The notes: generated by a model from the sequence alone, not told the origin. DNA of 64,000 bases from Paenibacillus brasilensis (GCF_009363115.1 NZ_CP045298.1:3345501-3409500), one strand, 5' to 3'. Positions 1 through 9,003 are shown, numbered from the stretch's first letter. A program made the numbers and translations.

Positions 1-130
1 ATTCCGCTCCTTCCTCTCGACGAGTATCCTGTCGTATGATATGATGATACTCTGATAACGTGTTAACGAACTAAAGTGTTTGCCGCCAGTCCTTTGGATA
101 CGGGGGTCACTATTGTTGGAGGGGAAAAAG

Positions 131-898
131 ATGAGAAAGACAGCCATGTTTACGATGATGATTGGATTGATTATGATCGTGTTGGCCGGATGTTCCGGCG
201 GTAAGGATAACAGCAAGTTGATTATTGGAATTGATGATAAATTCGCGCCAATGGGCTTTAGAGATGAAAATAACGAGCTGACCGGCTTTGATATTGATTA
301 TGCGAAGGCGGCCGGAGAACAAATGGGCAAACAAGTGGAATTTCAACCAATTGACTGGTCTGCCAAAGAATCCGAGCTGAACAGCGGACGTATTGATCTC
401 ATTTGGAATGGATACACCATTACCGATGAGCGTAAGCAAAAAGTGCTGTTCACGAAGCCATATCTCAAAAATAGTCAGGTCATTGTCGTTCCGGCTGCCT
501 CCAGTATTTCCAAGCTGGCTGATCTGGCGGGCAAAACGGTGGGTCTCCAAACGTTGTCCTCGGCAGCCGATGCATTGGACGCAAGCCCGATCAAAAGCAA
601 ATTAAAGCAAGTACCCGAATATCCGGATAACGTTCTTGCTTTGACCGACCTGAAAACAGGACGTCTGGATGCGGTTGTCATTGATGAGGTTGTTGCCAAA
701 TATTATATGTCCAAGGAACAAGGGACGTATAAGCTGCTTGATGAATCACTGGCCCCTGAGGAATACGGCATCGGTGTGAAAAAAGGAAATGAAGAGCTGT
801 TGACACAGCTGCAGTCCGCTTTGGATGAGCTGCACAAGAACGGAAAAGCCGCTGAAATTTCAAAAAAATGGTTCGGTGAAGATAAAGTTTTGAACTAA
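131..898 (+). CDS. Amino acid ABC transporter substrate-binding lipoprotein (SBP family 3)
   Basis: Extracellular lipoprotein of 255 residues that captures a polar amino acid (cystine, glutamine or arginine class cannot be told apart by reading) and hands it to the permease downstream. The start chosen is the ATG at 131, preceded by GGAGGGG; an upstream in-frame ATG at 80 has no ribosome binding site and would spoil the signal peptide. The N-terminus is a lipoprotein signal with lipobox LAGC, then a typical periplasmic-binding fold beginning with the segment GIDDKFAPMGF and ending with KKWFGEDK. It is the first gene of a three-gene operon (40-bp gap to the permease). Family assignment is firm, substrate is not. 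The first 130 bases of the window show no recognisable gene. Confidence 0.93.
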   Translation: MRKTAMFTMMIGLIMIVLAGCSGGKDNSKLIIGIDDKFAPMGFRDENNELTGFDIDYAKAAGEQMGKQVEFQPIDWSAKESELNSGRIDLIWNGYTITDERKQKVLFTKPYLKNSQVIVVPAASSISKLADLAGKTVGLQTLSSAADALDASPIKSKLKQVPEYPDNVLALTDLKTGRLDAVVIDEVVAKYYMSKEQGTYKLLDESLAPEEYGIGVKKGNEELLTQLQSALDELHKNGKAAEISKKWFGEDKVLN

Positions 899-938
899 TA
901 CGTAATGTATTGAACTAAGGGTTTAGGAGTCGAAAGTT

Positions 939-1598
939 ATGAGTATGGAATATATTTTGCGAATTATGAAGCCTATGCTTGAAGGGGCACAGATGACGGT
1001 TATTTTATTTTTTATCACGCTCGTTCTGTCCATTCCGCTGGGTTTTATCGTTACATTGCTGGCGAAAAGCCAGATTAAGCCAATTGCCTGGCTGATGCAT
1101 ACGTACATTTATGTTATACGCGGCACGCCGCTTCTGCTGCAATTGTTGTTCTTTTGTTTTGGTCTGCCCATGCTGCCTGTCATCGGGGAATATCTCGTCC
1201 TGGATCGGACAACGGCAGCGGTGCTGGCATTTGTGCTGAATTATGCCGCTTATTTTGCTGAAATTTTCCGAGGCGGGATGTTGTCGATTGATAAAGGTCA
1301 ATACGAAGCCTCGCAGGTACTGGGCTTGAGCAAGTCACAGACATTGATTAGAGTCATTGTGCCGCAGATGGTACGGATTGCTTTGCCAGCGGTCACCAAT
1401 GAGGCGACAACGCTGGTGAAAGATACGGCGCTGCTGTACGCGGTGGCCGTACCAGAACTGCTCCATTTTGCCAATACGGCTGTGAACCGTGACTTTACGA
1501 TTGTTCCTTATGTTGTAGCAGCAGTTATTTATTTGTTGTTGGCTTTGGTGCTGACACTGTTCTTCAGGGCATTGGAAAAACGTTTTAAATTTGAGTAA
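939..1598 (+). CDS. Amino acid ABC transporter permease (HisM/GlnP type)
   Basis: Inner-membrane permease of 219 residues, normal length for the His/Glu/Gln/Arg/opine family. Several hydrophobic segments are visible, and the EAA loop that contacts the ATPase is present around residues 120-150 (QYEASQVLGLSKSQT followed by VIVPQMVRIALPA). The ATG at 939 follows TAGGAG at a 9-base spacing. The gene lies between the binding lipoprotein and the ATPase (15-bp gap), so the three products most likely form one importer. No damage seen. Confidence 0.94.
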   Translation: MSMEYILRIMKPMLEGAQMTVILFFITLVLSIPLGFIVTLLAKSQIKPIAWLMHTYIYVIRGTPLLLQLLFFCFGLPMLPVIGEYLVLDRTTAAVLAFVLNYAAYFAEIFRGGMLSIDKGQYEASQVLGLSKSQTLIRVIVPQMVRIALPAVTNEATTLVKDTALLYAVAVPELLHFANTAVNRDFTIVPYVVAAVIYLLLALVLTLFFRALEKRFKFE

Positions 1599-1613
1599 AA
1601 GGAATGTCGGGAT

Positions 1614-2366
1614 ATGAACACTAACGCAATTGAAGTAACTGATCTAAAAAAATCGTTCGACAAGCTCGACGTTCTGAAAAGAGTGAGCTTTAACGTTAAG
1701 GCAGGGGAGGTCGTAGCCGTCATTGGTCCTTCAGGCTCAGGAAAAAGTACCATGCTGCGCAGCTTGGTGCACCTGGAGGATGTGACGGGCGGGACGATCC
1801 GCATTCATGATAAAGCGCTGGTGGAAAATGGTCAGTATGCTCCGGCAAGCGAAATTAAAAGCATTACCACCGGGATGGGCATGGTGTTCCAGCATTTTAA
1901 TCTGTTTCCTCATTTGACGGTGCAGGATAATTTGGAGCTGGCTCCAAAGCTGGTCAAAAAGGTAAGCAAGGCCGAACTGCGTCGACAAAGTGCAGAGCTG
2001 CTGGCAAAAGTCGGCTTGGCGGATAAGGCCGATGCGTACCCGTCTCGACTGTCAGGCGGACAGAAGCAGCGTGTGGCGATTGCCCGGGCAATGATGATGA
2101 ATCCTGACATTTTGCTGTTCGACGAGCCAACCTCGGCCCTTGATCCCGAGCTGACAGGCGAGGTGCTGCGAGTGATCAAAAAGCTGGCTGAGGAGCACAT
2201 GACGATGGTCATCGTGACCCATGAAATGAATTTCGCAAGAGATGTGGCGGATCGCGTCATTTTTATGGATAACGGAGAAATTGCGGAATCCGGTACACCG
2301 GAGCAGATTTTTGGCAATCCGCAGTTGGAACGGACGAAGGTGTTTTTGAATCGGGTGGGGGATTAA
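1614..2366 (+). CDS. Amino acid ABC transporter ATP-binding protein (GlnQ type)
   Basis: Cytoplasmic ATPase of 250 residues that energises the upstream permease. Walker A GPSGSGKS lies near residues 39-46, the signature LSGGQKQR near 145, Walker [13 protein letters not shown] just after, and the switch histidine in VTHEM near 203. Length and motif order are those of polar amino acid importers. It ends the operon; a dispersed repeat and a strong terminator (2596-2629) follow. Confidence 0.95.
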   Translation: MNTNAIEVTDLKKSFDKLDVLKRVSFNVKAGEVVAVIGPSGSGKSTMLRSLVHLEDVTGGTIRIHDKALVENGQYAPASEIKSITTGMGMVFQHFNLFPHLTVQDNLELAPKLVKKVSKAELRRQSAELLAKVGLADKADAYPSRLSGGQKQRVAIARAMMMNPDILLFDEPTSALDPELTGEVLRVIKKLAEEHMTMVIVTHEMNFARDVADRVIFMDNGEIAESGTPEQIFGNPQLERTKVFLNRVGD

Positions 2367-2432
2367 AAACATAGTTGTTTGTTTGGGCGTATGTCAGGGA
2401 GGCGCTACGCGTGCAGATTATTCTTCCGATCG

Positions 2433-2545
2433 CTGTTGCAACGGGATTTTTTCATTTATATGACACCTGGTAAGGTTAAAATCCCGTTGCAAAGTCGAAC
2501 GCTCCGCTTCTTCAGAACAATTCTGCCCGCTCCGCTCACCGACCA
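2433..2545. repeat. Dispersed non-coding repeat with 15-bp inverted arms
   Basis: A perfect 15-bp inverted repeat (2436-2450 and 2478-2492, core TTGCAACGGGATTTT) sits at the left of a GC-clustered segment running to about 2545. The right part, from about 2479 to 2535, resembles 3197-3253 (shared words AAATCC, CAAAG, CGAACG, ATTCTG, CCGCT), and weaker likeness is seen to the complement of 28140-28256. Short open frames through it have no ribosome binding site or family resemblance. I take it as a member of a dispersed intergenic repeat family; extent and copy number are inference. Confidence 0.5.
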
Positions 2546-2595
2546 CCTGTATAGGCACTATGTTTTTAAGCAGGAAGTGTAAGTAGGAATAAGAG

Positions 2596-2629
2596 AAAGG
2601 GAGATGGCAAAGCGTCGTCTCCCTTTTTT
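2596..2629 (+). terminator. Rho-independent terminator
   Basis: Stem AAAGGGAGA (2596-2604) pairs with TCTCCCTTT (2618-2626) and runs into a T tract to 2629. It is placed to end the amino acid transporter operon, after the repeat. Confidence 0.8.
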
Positions 2630-2719
2630 GCAGTTGCAGGGCGTACTGCAAACTGGGTTTATTTAAGCTGATAAAGCACTCTTTTATCCATCATTTTCCT
2701 TATGGTTATGACCAGCAAC

Positions 2720-2995
2720 TCATTCTTTCTCACTGCTAAATACTTCAATCATCGTCAATGCCCCCGTCCGATAACCGTGGGTGAACGCTGCTGCGGAGTA
2801 CAGGGAAGTTGACTCGCTTAATAAATCAAACATGACTTCAATTTGCTCAAAATCGACTGCCGATAATTTATTTTTCAACATCTCCATAAGATCGCAAATT
2901 TTTTGATTCACTTTTTGAGATTCGGGGTCGGTTGACTTTATTTGTTCACTGGGACGCCATTTCCCATAATAAATATCCTCCAAAATCATTTTCAT
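2720..2995 (-). CDS. DUF6809-like small protein
   Basis: Small protein of 91 residues with the opening pattern MKMILEDIYYG and a C-terminal GALTMIEVF, which I recognise from a Paenibacillus/Bacillus family annotated DUF6809, function unknown. It is soluble, rich in charged residues, probably helical, with no signal peptide. Of three clustered ATGs (2998, 2995, 2989) the middle one gives the usual family N-terminus; AGAGG lies immediately upstream. It stands alone, between the transporter operon terminator and a dispersed repeat. Family naming is from memory, so moderate confidence; that it is a real gene is likely from its codon pattern. Confidence 0.72.
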   Translation of the reverse strand: MKMILEDIYYGKWRPSEQIKSTDPESQKVNQKICDLMEMLKNKLSAVDFEQIEVMFDLLSESTSLYSAAAFTHGYRTGALTMIEVFSSEKE

Positions 2996-3074
2996 CATGC
3001 CTCTCTATGAATACTGTTGTGTTAAGTCTTTGTCATCACGTAAATCCATCATCCAAGCAAAGTTTACTACATAT

Positions 3075-3168
3075 GGAAGCTACATATTGATATTTATGCG
3101 TTATTCGCATAAAACTTTTTTAGTATACAAGCCGAGTTAAAAATGTACATGGGGTGCCACTACGCGGT
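3075..3168. repeat. 93/94-bp dispersed repeat with hairpin, copy A
   Basis: This 94-bp segment matches 14731-14823 at roughly 85 percent with one length difference. Both copies begin GGAAGCTACATATTGATA, carry an 8-bp stem TTTATGCG/CGCATAAA around a 5-base loop, then a T run, and end GCCACTACGCGGT. The loop base differs (T here, C in the other copy) while the stem is kept. No open frame runs through it. What follows here (XRE fragment) is unrelated to what follows copy B (MaoC gene). Confidence 0.8.
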
Positions 3169-3189
3169 CGTATTTCTTGATCAAGCTAA

Positions 3190-3262
3190 AAAGTTTGAAA
3201 TCCGGGCACAAAGGCGAACGTTATGGCTTGAACAGCACTATTCTGTCCGCTTCGTTTCTTGT
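3190..3262. repeat. Degenerate copy of the 2433-2545 repeat
   Basis: The stretch from about 3197 to 3253 lines up with 2479-2535, sharing AAATCC, CAAAG, CGAACG, ATTCTG and CCGCT words in the same order with little length change. It abuts the XRE remnant at about 3273 and supplies the sequence where that gene's N-terminus should be. Borders are approximate. Confidence 0.45.
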
Positions 3263-3272
3263 TCGACTTGGT

Positions 3273-3428
3273 GCTGACTTCTTACAAATCTCACAAACAA
3301 CCTATTCCCGATATGAAAATGGGAACCTGGACATCCCAAGTGTTGTCTTGATCAAATTGGCGGATTTCCACAAGGTGAGTATCGACTTTATTCTTGGTCA
3401 GACAGATAATCCTGAACGTTACAGGTAA
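3273..3428 (+). pseudogene. XRE/Cro-C1 regulator, 5'-truncated fragment
   Basis: The last 51 codons read as the C-terminal part of a short helix-turn-helix regulator: DNA recognition helix region QISQTTYSRYENG, then VVLIKLADFHKVSIDFILGQTDNP, which is the usual end of such 65-75 residue proteins. The frame stays open upstream to 3177, but that part reads as the dispersed repeat, not as the first helices of an XRE domain, and no ribosome binding site precedes any start. I infer that the 5' part was lost and replaced by repeat DNA. A clear terminator hairpin follows the stop by 18 bp. Confidence 0.75.
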
Positions 3429-3446
3429 AAAGGTATTAGATGCACA

Positions 3447-3480
3447 ATAAAGCTCCCGTGATGATTCACAGGAGCTTTAT
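3447..3480 (+). terminator. Rho-independent terminator after XRE fragment
   Basis: Stem ATAAAGCTCC (3447-3456) pairs with GGAGCTTTAT (3471-3480), with an inner GTGA/TCAC stem. The T tract is short (TTTAT). Confidence 0.7.
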
Positions 3481-3564
3481 CGATTGCTGGTCTAACGGTA
3501 TAGTGTAGACCATTCACATAAAATTCTCTCTTTTTGCAGTTGCAGGGTATACCAATAGATCAAT

Positions 3565-4327
3565 TCATGAATCATTTCTAAATTTGCGGAATTCTTTAGG
3601 TGTTTTATTATAATGTTTTTTAAAAGACTGAATGAAGTGATTTACGTGATTGAAGCCCACTCTGTGGGCTATTTCAGTTATGGTATATTGTGTTGAGGTT
3701 AGTAATTCACTGCTTTTCTTGATGCGGTATTTAATTAAATAATCATAAGGGGTCATATGAATAGTTCTCTTAAAACTACGAGTGCACTCTGAAACACTTA
3801 GATGCGCTATTAGATATTAAGATGAACCATAATTGTGCCACTTTGATGGCTACTTCGTACTCCCAACCAAAATTTTTTTTCAAATCAAACTTCTGTTTCA
3901 TATCCCACAGGATTTGTAGAATTTGAATTTGCCATTCAACATCCCCTTTAATTACTAGTGACACTAAGGAAGAGTTTGTATAAGGCAGTACATAATTTTT
4001 TTCCATTGCACTATCTGCATAAAAGGCCAGCAGCTTTTCTGGGAAATTGAAACTGACATATTGACCGTGATGTGAAAGCTGGGTAGTAACGTGAAGAACA
4101 CCTTTATTAATTAAAATGGCCTGACCTGTATCTAATTCATGATCAATCCCGTTCACTTGTATGACTAGCTTTCCCTTAGTGACCAAAGTGATCTGTAGTT
4201 CTTCATGCCAATGTAAATCGTTAAATCCTCTACCTTTAGGAATACTTTCATGAACCGTATGGGTGTACATGATGTATGGAAATGAAACATCGGGATAGAG
4301 AATGGTCTCGTGCAATTGTTTTTCCAT
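3565..4327 (-). pseudogene. AraC-family regulator with cupin sensor, internal deletion and frameshift
   Basis: The first 170 or so residues (from ATG 4327) form a cupin sensor domain (LHWHEELQITLVTKGK), and the last 64 codons form the second AraC helix-turn-helix (YRIKKSSELL, then VGFNHVNHFIQSFKKHYNKTP). Between them the frame changes near 3795: the sensor frame ends at a stop just beyond CFRVHS, while the other frame reads HLSVSECTRSFKRTIHMTP, the end of the first HTH. Compared with the intact paralogue at 7355-8242, about 40 residues (linker plus first HTH helix) are missing. It is divergent from the damaged EamA gene at 4485. Almost certainly non-functional as a DNA-binding regulator. Confidence 0.85.
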
Positions 4328-4484
4328 AGAAGAGAGGGTCCTTTTTTATGACGATATTCCTATATAAATAAAAGATATAATTACACAAAATAAATAAAAG
4401 CGGTGATATTATTATATTCAGTTCAGTTTATTATGCAATTGTTCTGTGCACAGAGAATTGGTTAAAACATCTGAGAGGATCATT

Positions 4485-5396
4485 ATGAAAATAAATAAAA
4501 TATCGCTATCTTTGCATCCGTATTTTTTACTGTTCATCAGTATTTTGTCGGTTTCCGTCTCTTCCATCATGATAAAATCTTCACATACTCCAACCTCCGT
4601 GGCTGGAATGTTTAGATTGTATATGTCCGTCATATTCATGCTTCCTTTTCTACCCTGGAAAATGCTCCGCTCCTTAAAAATGACCAAAAAAGATTGGGGC
4701 ACTGTTTTCTTGGCCGGCCTTTTTCTCGGGTTGCATTTCTTATTTTGGATGGAATCTTTGGTATACACCTCAGTTGCCAGCTCCATGGTCATCTTATCCT
4801 TACAGCCTTTATTTGTAATGATTGGTTCATACTTTGTGTTTAGAGAACGAGCAAACCTATTCACTATTTTTTGTTTGTTTGTTTGATTGCTGCTCTTATC
4901 GGTTCGATCATTATAGCTTGGGGGGGACATTGGGACCTCGAAAGAAGCACTAATCGGAGATGGGTTATCTTTATTAGGAACAATCGTGATTTCAGCTTAT
5001 ATGCTGGCAGGACAGAAGGTAAGTCACAAAATAAATGCAAATTTATATAGTGTGATAGTCTTTTTTCTTGGTGGCAGTGTTCTGCTAGTCTACAATTTGG
5101 CGAATCATTATTCCTTGACCGAATATAACTCGTCGGATTGGATGTATTTCTTATTGCTCGCAGTAATCCCAACTATTTTCGGGCAATTTATTTTTAATCT
5201 GCTGTTGAAATCAATGGGAGCAACTACGGTGTCAGTGGGCATTATTGGAGAGCCTGTTCTCGCCATCCTTCTTGCCTATGTATTTTTGGGAGAAATCATG
5301 TCTGCATTTCAATTCATAGGTGGAATTATGACTTTGTTCGGTATGGGGATGTATTTTTGGGCAAAATCTCTAAAGTATACAGTTGCAAAATATTAA
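4485..5396 (+). pseudogene. EamA/DMT-family exporter, two compensating frameshifts
   Basis: The two open segments (4485-4886 and 4986-5396) are the two halves of a ten-helix drug/metabolite transporter of about 300 residues. The start ATG 4485 follows GAGAGG. The frame breaks at a run of three GTTT units (4873-4884): one more unit would continue the membrane helix (FCLFVCLIAALIG). It breaks again at a run of seven G (4920-4926): six G would restore WGDIGTSKEA. The two changes cancel, so both halves lie in one frame, but TGA and TAG stops lie between. Next to the AraC pseudogene, as a divergent pair. Sequencing error or slipped-strand variation are alternatives to decay. Confidence 0.85.
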
Positions 5397-5414
5397 AATT
5401 GTTTACGGATTATT

Positions 5415-5774
5415 ATGGGATTTAAGAAAACAATGGATGAGGAGAATACTTACACGGCAACGATTGAAGATTTTTTGAAACTCGATATTCGGGTTGGAAC
5501 CATCATTAACGCTGAGTTTTTTGCAGAAGCCAAAGTGCCTGCCATTAAACTTGGACAAGATATTGGAATAAAAACATCGAGTGCACAAATTACAAAAAGA
5601 TATGTAGCTGAAGAGATGATAGGGGAACAAATCATAGGTGTAGTCAACTTTCCTCCTCGACGAATAGCAGGCTTTAAGTCAGAGGTATTAGTCCTTGGCG
5701 GAATACCCGAAAAGGGGGACGTGGTTTTGTTGAAACCAGATATTAAATTACCTGATGGAACGCCCATCGGATGA
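5415..5774 (+). CDS. csaA: CsaA-like tRNA-binding-domain protein
   Basis: Protein of 119 residues made of one tRNA-binding (OB-fold) domain as in CsaA, a protein-export-associated chaperone in Bacillus. Hallmarks are [12 protein letters not shown] near residue 20, SSAQITKRY near 57, and [20 protein letters not shown] near 80. The stretch KLGQDIGIK appears about five residues shorter than the usual KL-(W/F)IDFG-x-x-IGIK, so a small in-frame deletion at a strand is possible. Neither ATG 5415 nor ATG 5433 has a clear ribosome binding site; 5433 would give the usual short N-terminus. It lies 18 bp behind the damaged EamA gene and may have been co-transcribed with it. Confidence 0.78.
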   Translation: MGFKKTMDEENTYTATIEDFLKLDIRVGTIINAEFFAEAKVPAIKLGQDIGIKTSSAQITKRYVAEEMIGEQIIGVVNFPPRRIAGFKSEVLVLGGIPEKGDVVLLKPDIKLPDGTPIG

Positions 5775-5879
5775 TAAATCGTTCCTTTTTCATCTGTGAC
5801 CTTTTCATAAAAGAAGGTAATGGGTTGCAAGTATAGAATTACTACCTTAGGAAACTACTAAATTTTGGAGGTTGATAGC

Positions 5880-6353
5880 ATGTCTGTAGTAGCTCAATAT
5901 CTTCAGGAATGGCTAAGGCACAGATTGGTGTTGCAAGAATTGGTTGAAGTGATTCCGGATGAACATATTGACTTTAAACCCTGGGACAATGCGATGCCTA
6001 TGGGTTCCCTAATTGTTCATATAGCCAGTTCTATGGAAATGTTCGTGAAAACCGTAAAAAATGGTACCTTCACTCCACCGACAAAAATAGATCAATATCA
6101 CACAATAGCCGATGTACGCAGCATAGTCGATCAATTGACAGAGGAAACAATCCGAGAATTGAAGGGGTTAAATGCTCAACAGCTAGAAAAGGAGATTGAA
6201 TTTAAAAACTTCCTTGGCACTGGGAGCTTCTGGCTATCCACGGCGAAAGACCATGAGATTCACCATAAAGGCCAATTATTTACGTATGTACGAATGGTTG
6301 GAGTACAAAATATACCTTTTATGATTATGCAACCTCCCCAAAAAACAAATTAA
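5880..6353 (+). CDS. DinB/YfiT-type putative metal-dependent protein
   Basis: DinB-superfamily four-helix bundle of 157 residues. The metal-binding histidine pattern is visible: a histidine in MGSLIVHIASS near residue 45, and the C-terminal HEIHHKGQLFTYVR near 130. Members are thiol-transferase or hydrolase-like enzymes, often of unknown substrate and stress-associated. ATG 5880 follows GGAGGT at 7 bases. It stands between csaA and a terminator at 6406. Family is firm; reaction is unknown. Confidence 0.85.
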   Translation: MSVVAQYLQEWLRHRLVLQELVEVIPDEHIDFKPWDNAMPMGSLIVHIASSMEMFVKTVKNGTFTPPTKIDQYHTIADVRSIVDQLTEETIRELKGLNAQQLEKEIEFKNFLGTGSFWLSTAKDHEIHHKGQLFTYVRMVGVQNIPFMIMQPPQKTN

Positions 6354-6405
6354 CGTTCGGATGTATCATTATACGAAACCCAAACGGTAGCTTCATAAAT
6401 ATGAG

Positions 6406-6437
6406 ACGGCAGCCATGAAAACGGCTGCCGTTTTCTC
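6406..6437. terminator. Bidirectional Rho-independent terminator
   Basis: Stem ACGGCAGCC (6406-6414) pairs with GGCTGCCGT (6423-6431), then TTTTC. It lies between two convergent genes and can serve both. Confidence 0.82.
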
Positions 6438-6484
6438 CTCCATTAACGAGCAGTTTTACCCTAATGCCTACCCGTAAAATTTAC

Positions 6485-7300
6485 TCACTCTGAAAGCGAG
6501 ATATCTTCTTTTGATTGGTTATTTGAAGAAGGCTTTTTATTGAATGCTAATAACAAGATCAGTCCGATGATACATAATACACCCATCCATTGGAAGAAGC
6601 CAAAAGGCTCTTTTAACCAAAATACAGTTGTTAGAACAGCAGCTAGCGGTTCCAAACTACTTAGAAAGCTTGTTTCTTTTGGTGAAAGACTTTGTAAACT
6701 TTCTATATAGAACCAAAATGCGATCATTGTACCGAATATAATAACGAATGCTAGGTATAAATAGGTTTCTGGTGTCAAGGTTTTAAAATCGATTTGCCAA
6801 GGTGGATGGATCAAGCTTAATCCCAAACCGCCAATGACCATAGCCCAACCCACAATAACTAGGGAATCATATTGCTTCAAAAGAGGAATGGCGTATAAGG
6901 TATAAAAAGCCAGGGCTATTGCTGATAAGATACCCCAAACGATTGCGATCTTCGGAACGGATAGTTGAGAAATAGAGCCGTTTGTTAATAAGAAAAAACA
7001 ACCCACTAAAGCCAGGAAAATAGCTGACAGATCCTTTCGTGTGAAGACAATGTGCCTTCGCAGAACTAAATAGATGATAATCATTACAGGTGCTAGATAT
7101 TGTAATAGTGTCGCAACAGCAGCATTACCACTTTGGATCGAGGCCATATACGTATATTGGACCGCTAGCATACCCACCAAACCGTAGACAATGAGTTGGA
7201 AAGCGGTTCTTCTATTTTTCCATACAGCCCATATTTGTGAACGTTCCTTTACCAAAAATTGTACAGCCAACAATAGTGTTATAATAGGTGAAAAATATTT
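6485..7300 (-). pseudogene. EamA/DMT-family exporter, 5'-truncated
   Basis: From about 7300 down to 6485 the frame encodes an EamA exporter ([20 protein letters not shown], then [13 protein letters not shown] and [13 protein letters not shown]). The region where the first 45-50 residues should be (first helix and the start of the second) is instead AT-rich DNA that serves as the promoter side of the divergent AraC gene; the open frame continues to 7384 but overlaps that gene and has no start with a ribosome binding site. I infer a deletion that joined the transporter body to the AraC upstream region. It might still be expressed in a shortened form, but a nine-helix product would be unusual. 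Confidence 0.72.
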
Positions 7301-7354
7301 TAAATTATACCTGAATAGGATAAAAAAATATAAATATATTGAGGTTGTGATGAT

Positions 7355-8242
7355 TTGCAAATAAAAAATTTCATGGTTGACCAAAACCTAAAAGAACTAA
7401 CTGAGCATCGGACAGTCGTACTACCGATTGCATGTTATGAAACAACGATTAACCAAAATATACATGGGCATATACCTCTTCATTGGCATGATGAAATTCA
7501 ATTTGTTCTGGTTGTAAAAGGGGAAGCGATCTTTCAAATTAATGAAGATAAACGAATTGTACGACAAGGTGATGGCTTATTTATAAATAGTGGCTTCCTA
7601 CACATGGCGGAAGATCAGAATGAATCGGGTTGTGTGTATATCTGTTTAAACGCTTCTCCTCATTACGTTTTATCACCAGAGCTTTACAGCCCCTATGTAG
7701 CCCCTTATATTCAAGCAACTAACTTACCTTATGTATATATAGATTCTAATGAGCTCTGGGGGAAAAACATCTTAGATGCCATTTTTAAAATCAATCAATG
7801 TATTCAACAAAAATCACCATACTTTGAGATGGATATTACCATGCATTTAACAATAATCTGGAAAAATTTAGTCATGAATGGCTTTAAATTAGAATATGAC
7901 CAGACGGAAATGGTAAAGAGTCAGCGGATCAAGCAAATGTTAAATTGGATCTATTTGCATTACGCTGAAAAAGTCACATTAGATGATATTGCGAAAGCTG
8001 GTCAATTGAGCCGTTCTGAATGCTGCCGATATTTCAAACGAGTGTTAAAGATAACTCCGCTGAATTATGTCATGGATTATCGAATTCAAAAAAGCTTGGT
8101 CTTACTGCAGCAAGCAGAATCTAACGTTACAGAAGTTGCCTATAAGGTCGGATTTAACAGTACCAGCTATTTTATAGAAAGATTCAGAAAAGCAATGAAC
8201 ATGACACCCTTAGCCTACAAAAAATCAAAAATGGCTGATTGA
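7355..8242 (+). CDS. AraC-family regulator with N-terminal cupin
   Basis: Intact regulator of 295 residues. The cupin sensor opens with [19 protein letters not shown] near residue 35-55; the two AraC helix-turn-helix units lie at the C-terminus ([24 protein letters not shown], about residues 205-228, then [23 protein letters not shown]). The TTG at 7355 follows GAGG at a 10-base spacing; ATG 7373 is an alternative. It is divergent from the truncated EamA exporter, which is the same arrangement as the damaged pair at 3565-5396. I infer that it controls the neighbouring exporter in response to a small ligand. The ligand is unknown. Confidence 0.87.
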   Translation: MQIKNFMVDQNLKELTEHRTVVLPIACYETTINQNIHGHIPLHWHDEIQFVLVVKGEAIFQINEDKRIVRQGDGLFINSGFLHMAEDQNESGCVYICLNASPHYVLSPELYSPYVAPYIQATNLPYVYIDSNELWGKNILDAIFKINQCIQQKSPYFEMDITMHLTIIWKNLVMNGFKLEYDQTEMVKSQRIKQMLNWIYLHYAEKVTLDDIAKAGQLSRSECCRYFKRVLKITPLNYVMDYRIQKSLVLLQQAESNVTEVAYKVGFNSTSYFIERFRKAMNMTPLAYKKSKMAD

Positions 8243-8385
8243 TAACCCATGGATGAACTCGCTTAATATACATATTATTATCTTTTGTTAATTACAAGGT
8301 GTGAGTATGGAAATATAATCTAGACAGATGTTGCAGAATTCTGAACGCAACCAAATATAAAGTATGGGAGTGAAGGAGGAAACAG

Positions 8386-8979
8386 ATGAAGGATGAATTC
8401 GCTCAAATCCAAAATTCAATTGAACTGCTTATGCAGGATAAGCTGCCACAAGAGGTCGTTAACCATGCAATGAATAAGTTTACAAAAAAGAAAATTGCTA
8501 AAGGAGATTTATTAGTTCATCAGGGAGTTGTACAAAAAGAAATATACTTTGTTATCTCCGGTTTATTAAGAAGCTTTTATATAGATGTTAATGGGGATGA
8601 TATCACAAGATTTTTTTCAAAAGAGGGTTCAGTGCTTTGTTATGAAATATTGTTTGATCATAAACCTTCAAACCGTTGTATCGAGGCTTTGGAGGATAGT
8701 GTAGTTATGGCCATGCCATGTAACGATTTTAAAAAATTAATAGAGAATCATATATATTGCATGAAAGCTTATACAAAATTATTGGAACGTAAGTTGGAAT
8801 ATAAAATTCAAAGAGAGAGCAGTTTTTTATTAAAAAGTGCAACGGAGAGGTATTTGGATTTTAGAAAAAGGTATCCCCAGTTGGAGAAGCGTATCAATCT
8901 AGCCTATATCGCCTCTTATATCGGAATTACACCCGTGTCGTTGAGTAGAATCAGAAGGGCGATTGCGGAGGAAATTTAA
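8386..8979 (+). CDS. Crp/Fnr-family transcriptional regulator
   Basis: Regulator of 197 residues with an N-terminal cyclic-nucleotide-binding-type beta roll (KGDLLVHQGVVQKEIYFVISGLL, residues 40-62) and a C-terminal segment IAYIASYIGITPVSLSRIRRAI that is the winged helix recognition part. No FNR-type cysteine cluster is present near the start, so oxygen sensing by iron-sulfur is unlikely. ATG 8386 follows GGAGGA. It is 24 bp upstream of an aldo/keto reductase and likely forms an operon with it. The family often regulates such single neighbours; effector unknown. Confidence 0.86.
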   Translation: MKDEFAQIQNSIELLMQDKLPQEVVNHAMNKFTKKKIAKGDLLVHQGVVQKEIYFVISGLLRSFYIDVNGDDITRFFSKEGSVLCYEILFDHKPSNRCIEALEDSVVMAMPCNDFKKLIENHIYCMKAYTKLLERKLEYKIQRESSFLLKSATERYLDFRKRYPQLEKRINLAYIASYIGITPVSLSRIRRAIAEEI

Positions 8980-9003
8980 AATTTGGAAAGCGAGGAGTTC
9001 ATA

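Noticed and set aside
2379..2582. 67-codon open frame after the amino acid transporter
   Set aside because: It runs through an inverted repeat that belongs to a dispersed repeat, without a ribosome binding site.
2625..3547. Exact 17-bp repeat TTTTTGCAGTTGCAGGG at 2625-2641 and 3531-3547
   Set aside because: It is short and partly a T tract next to terminators; it may be a relic of duplication but nothing further supports it.
6485..7384. Full 299-codon frame of the second EamA gene as an intact protein
   Set aside because: Its first 30 or so codons read AT-rich promoter DNA of the divergent AraC gene and lack a ribosome binding site; the family N-terminus is missing.
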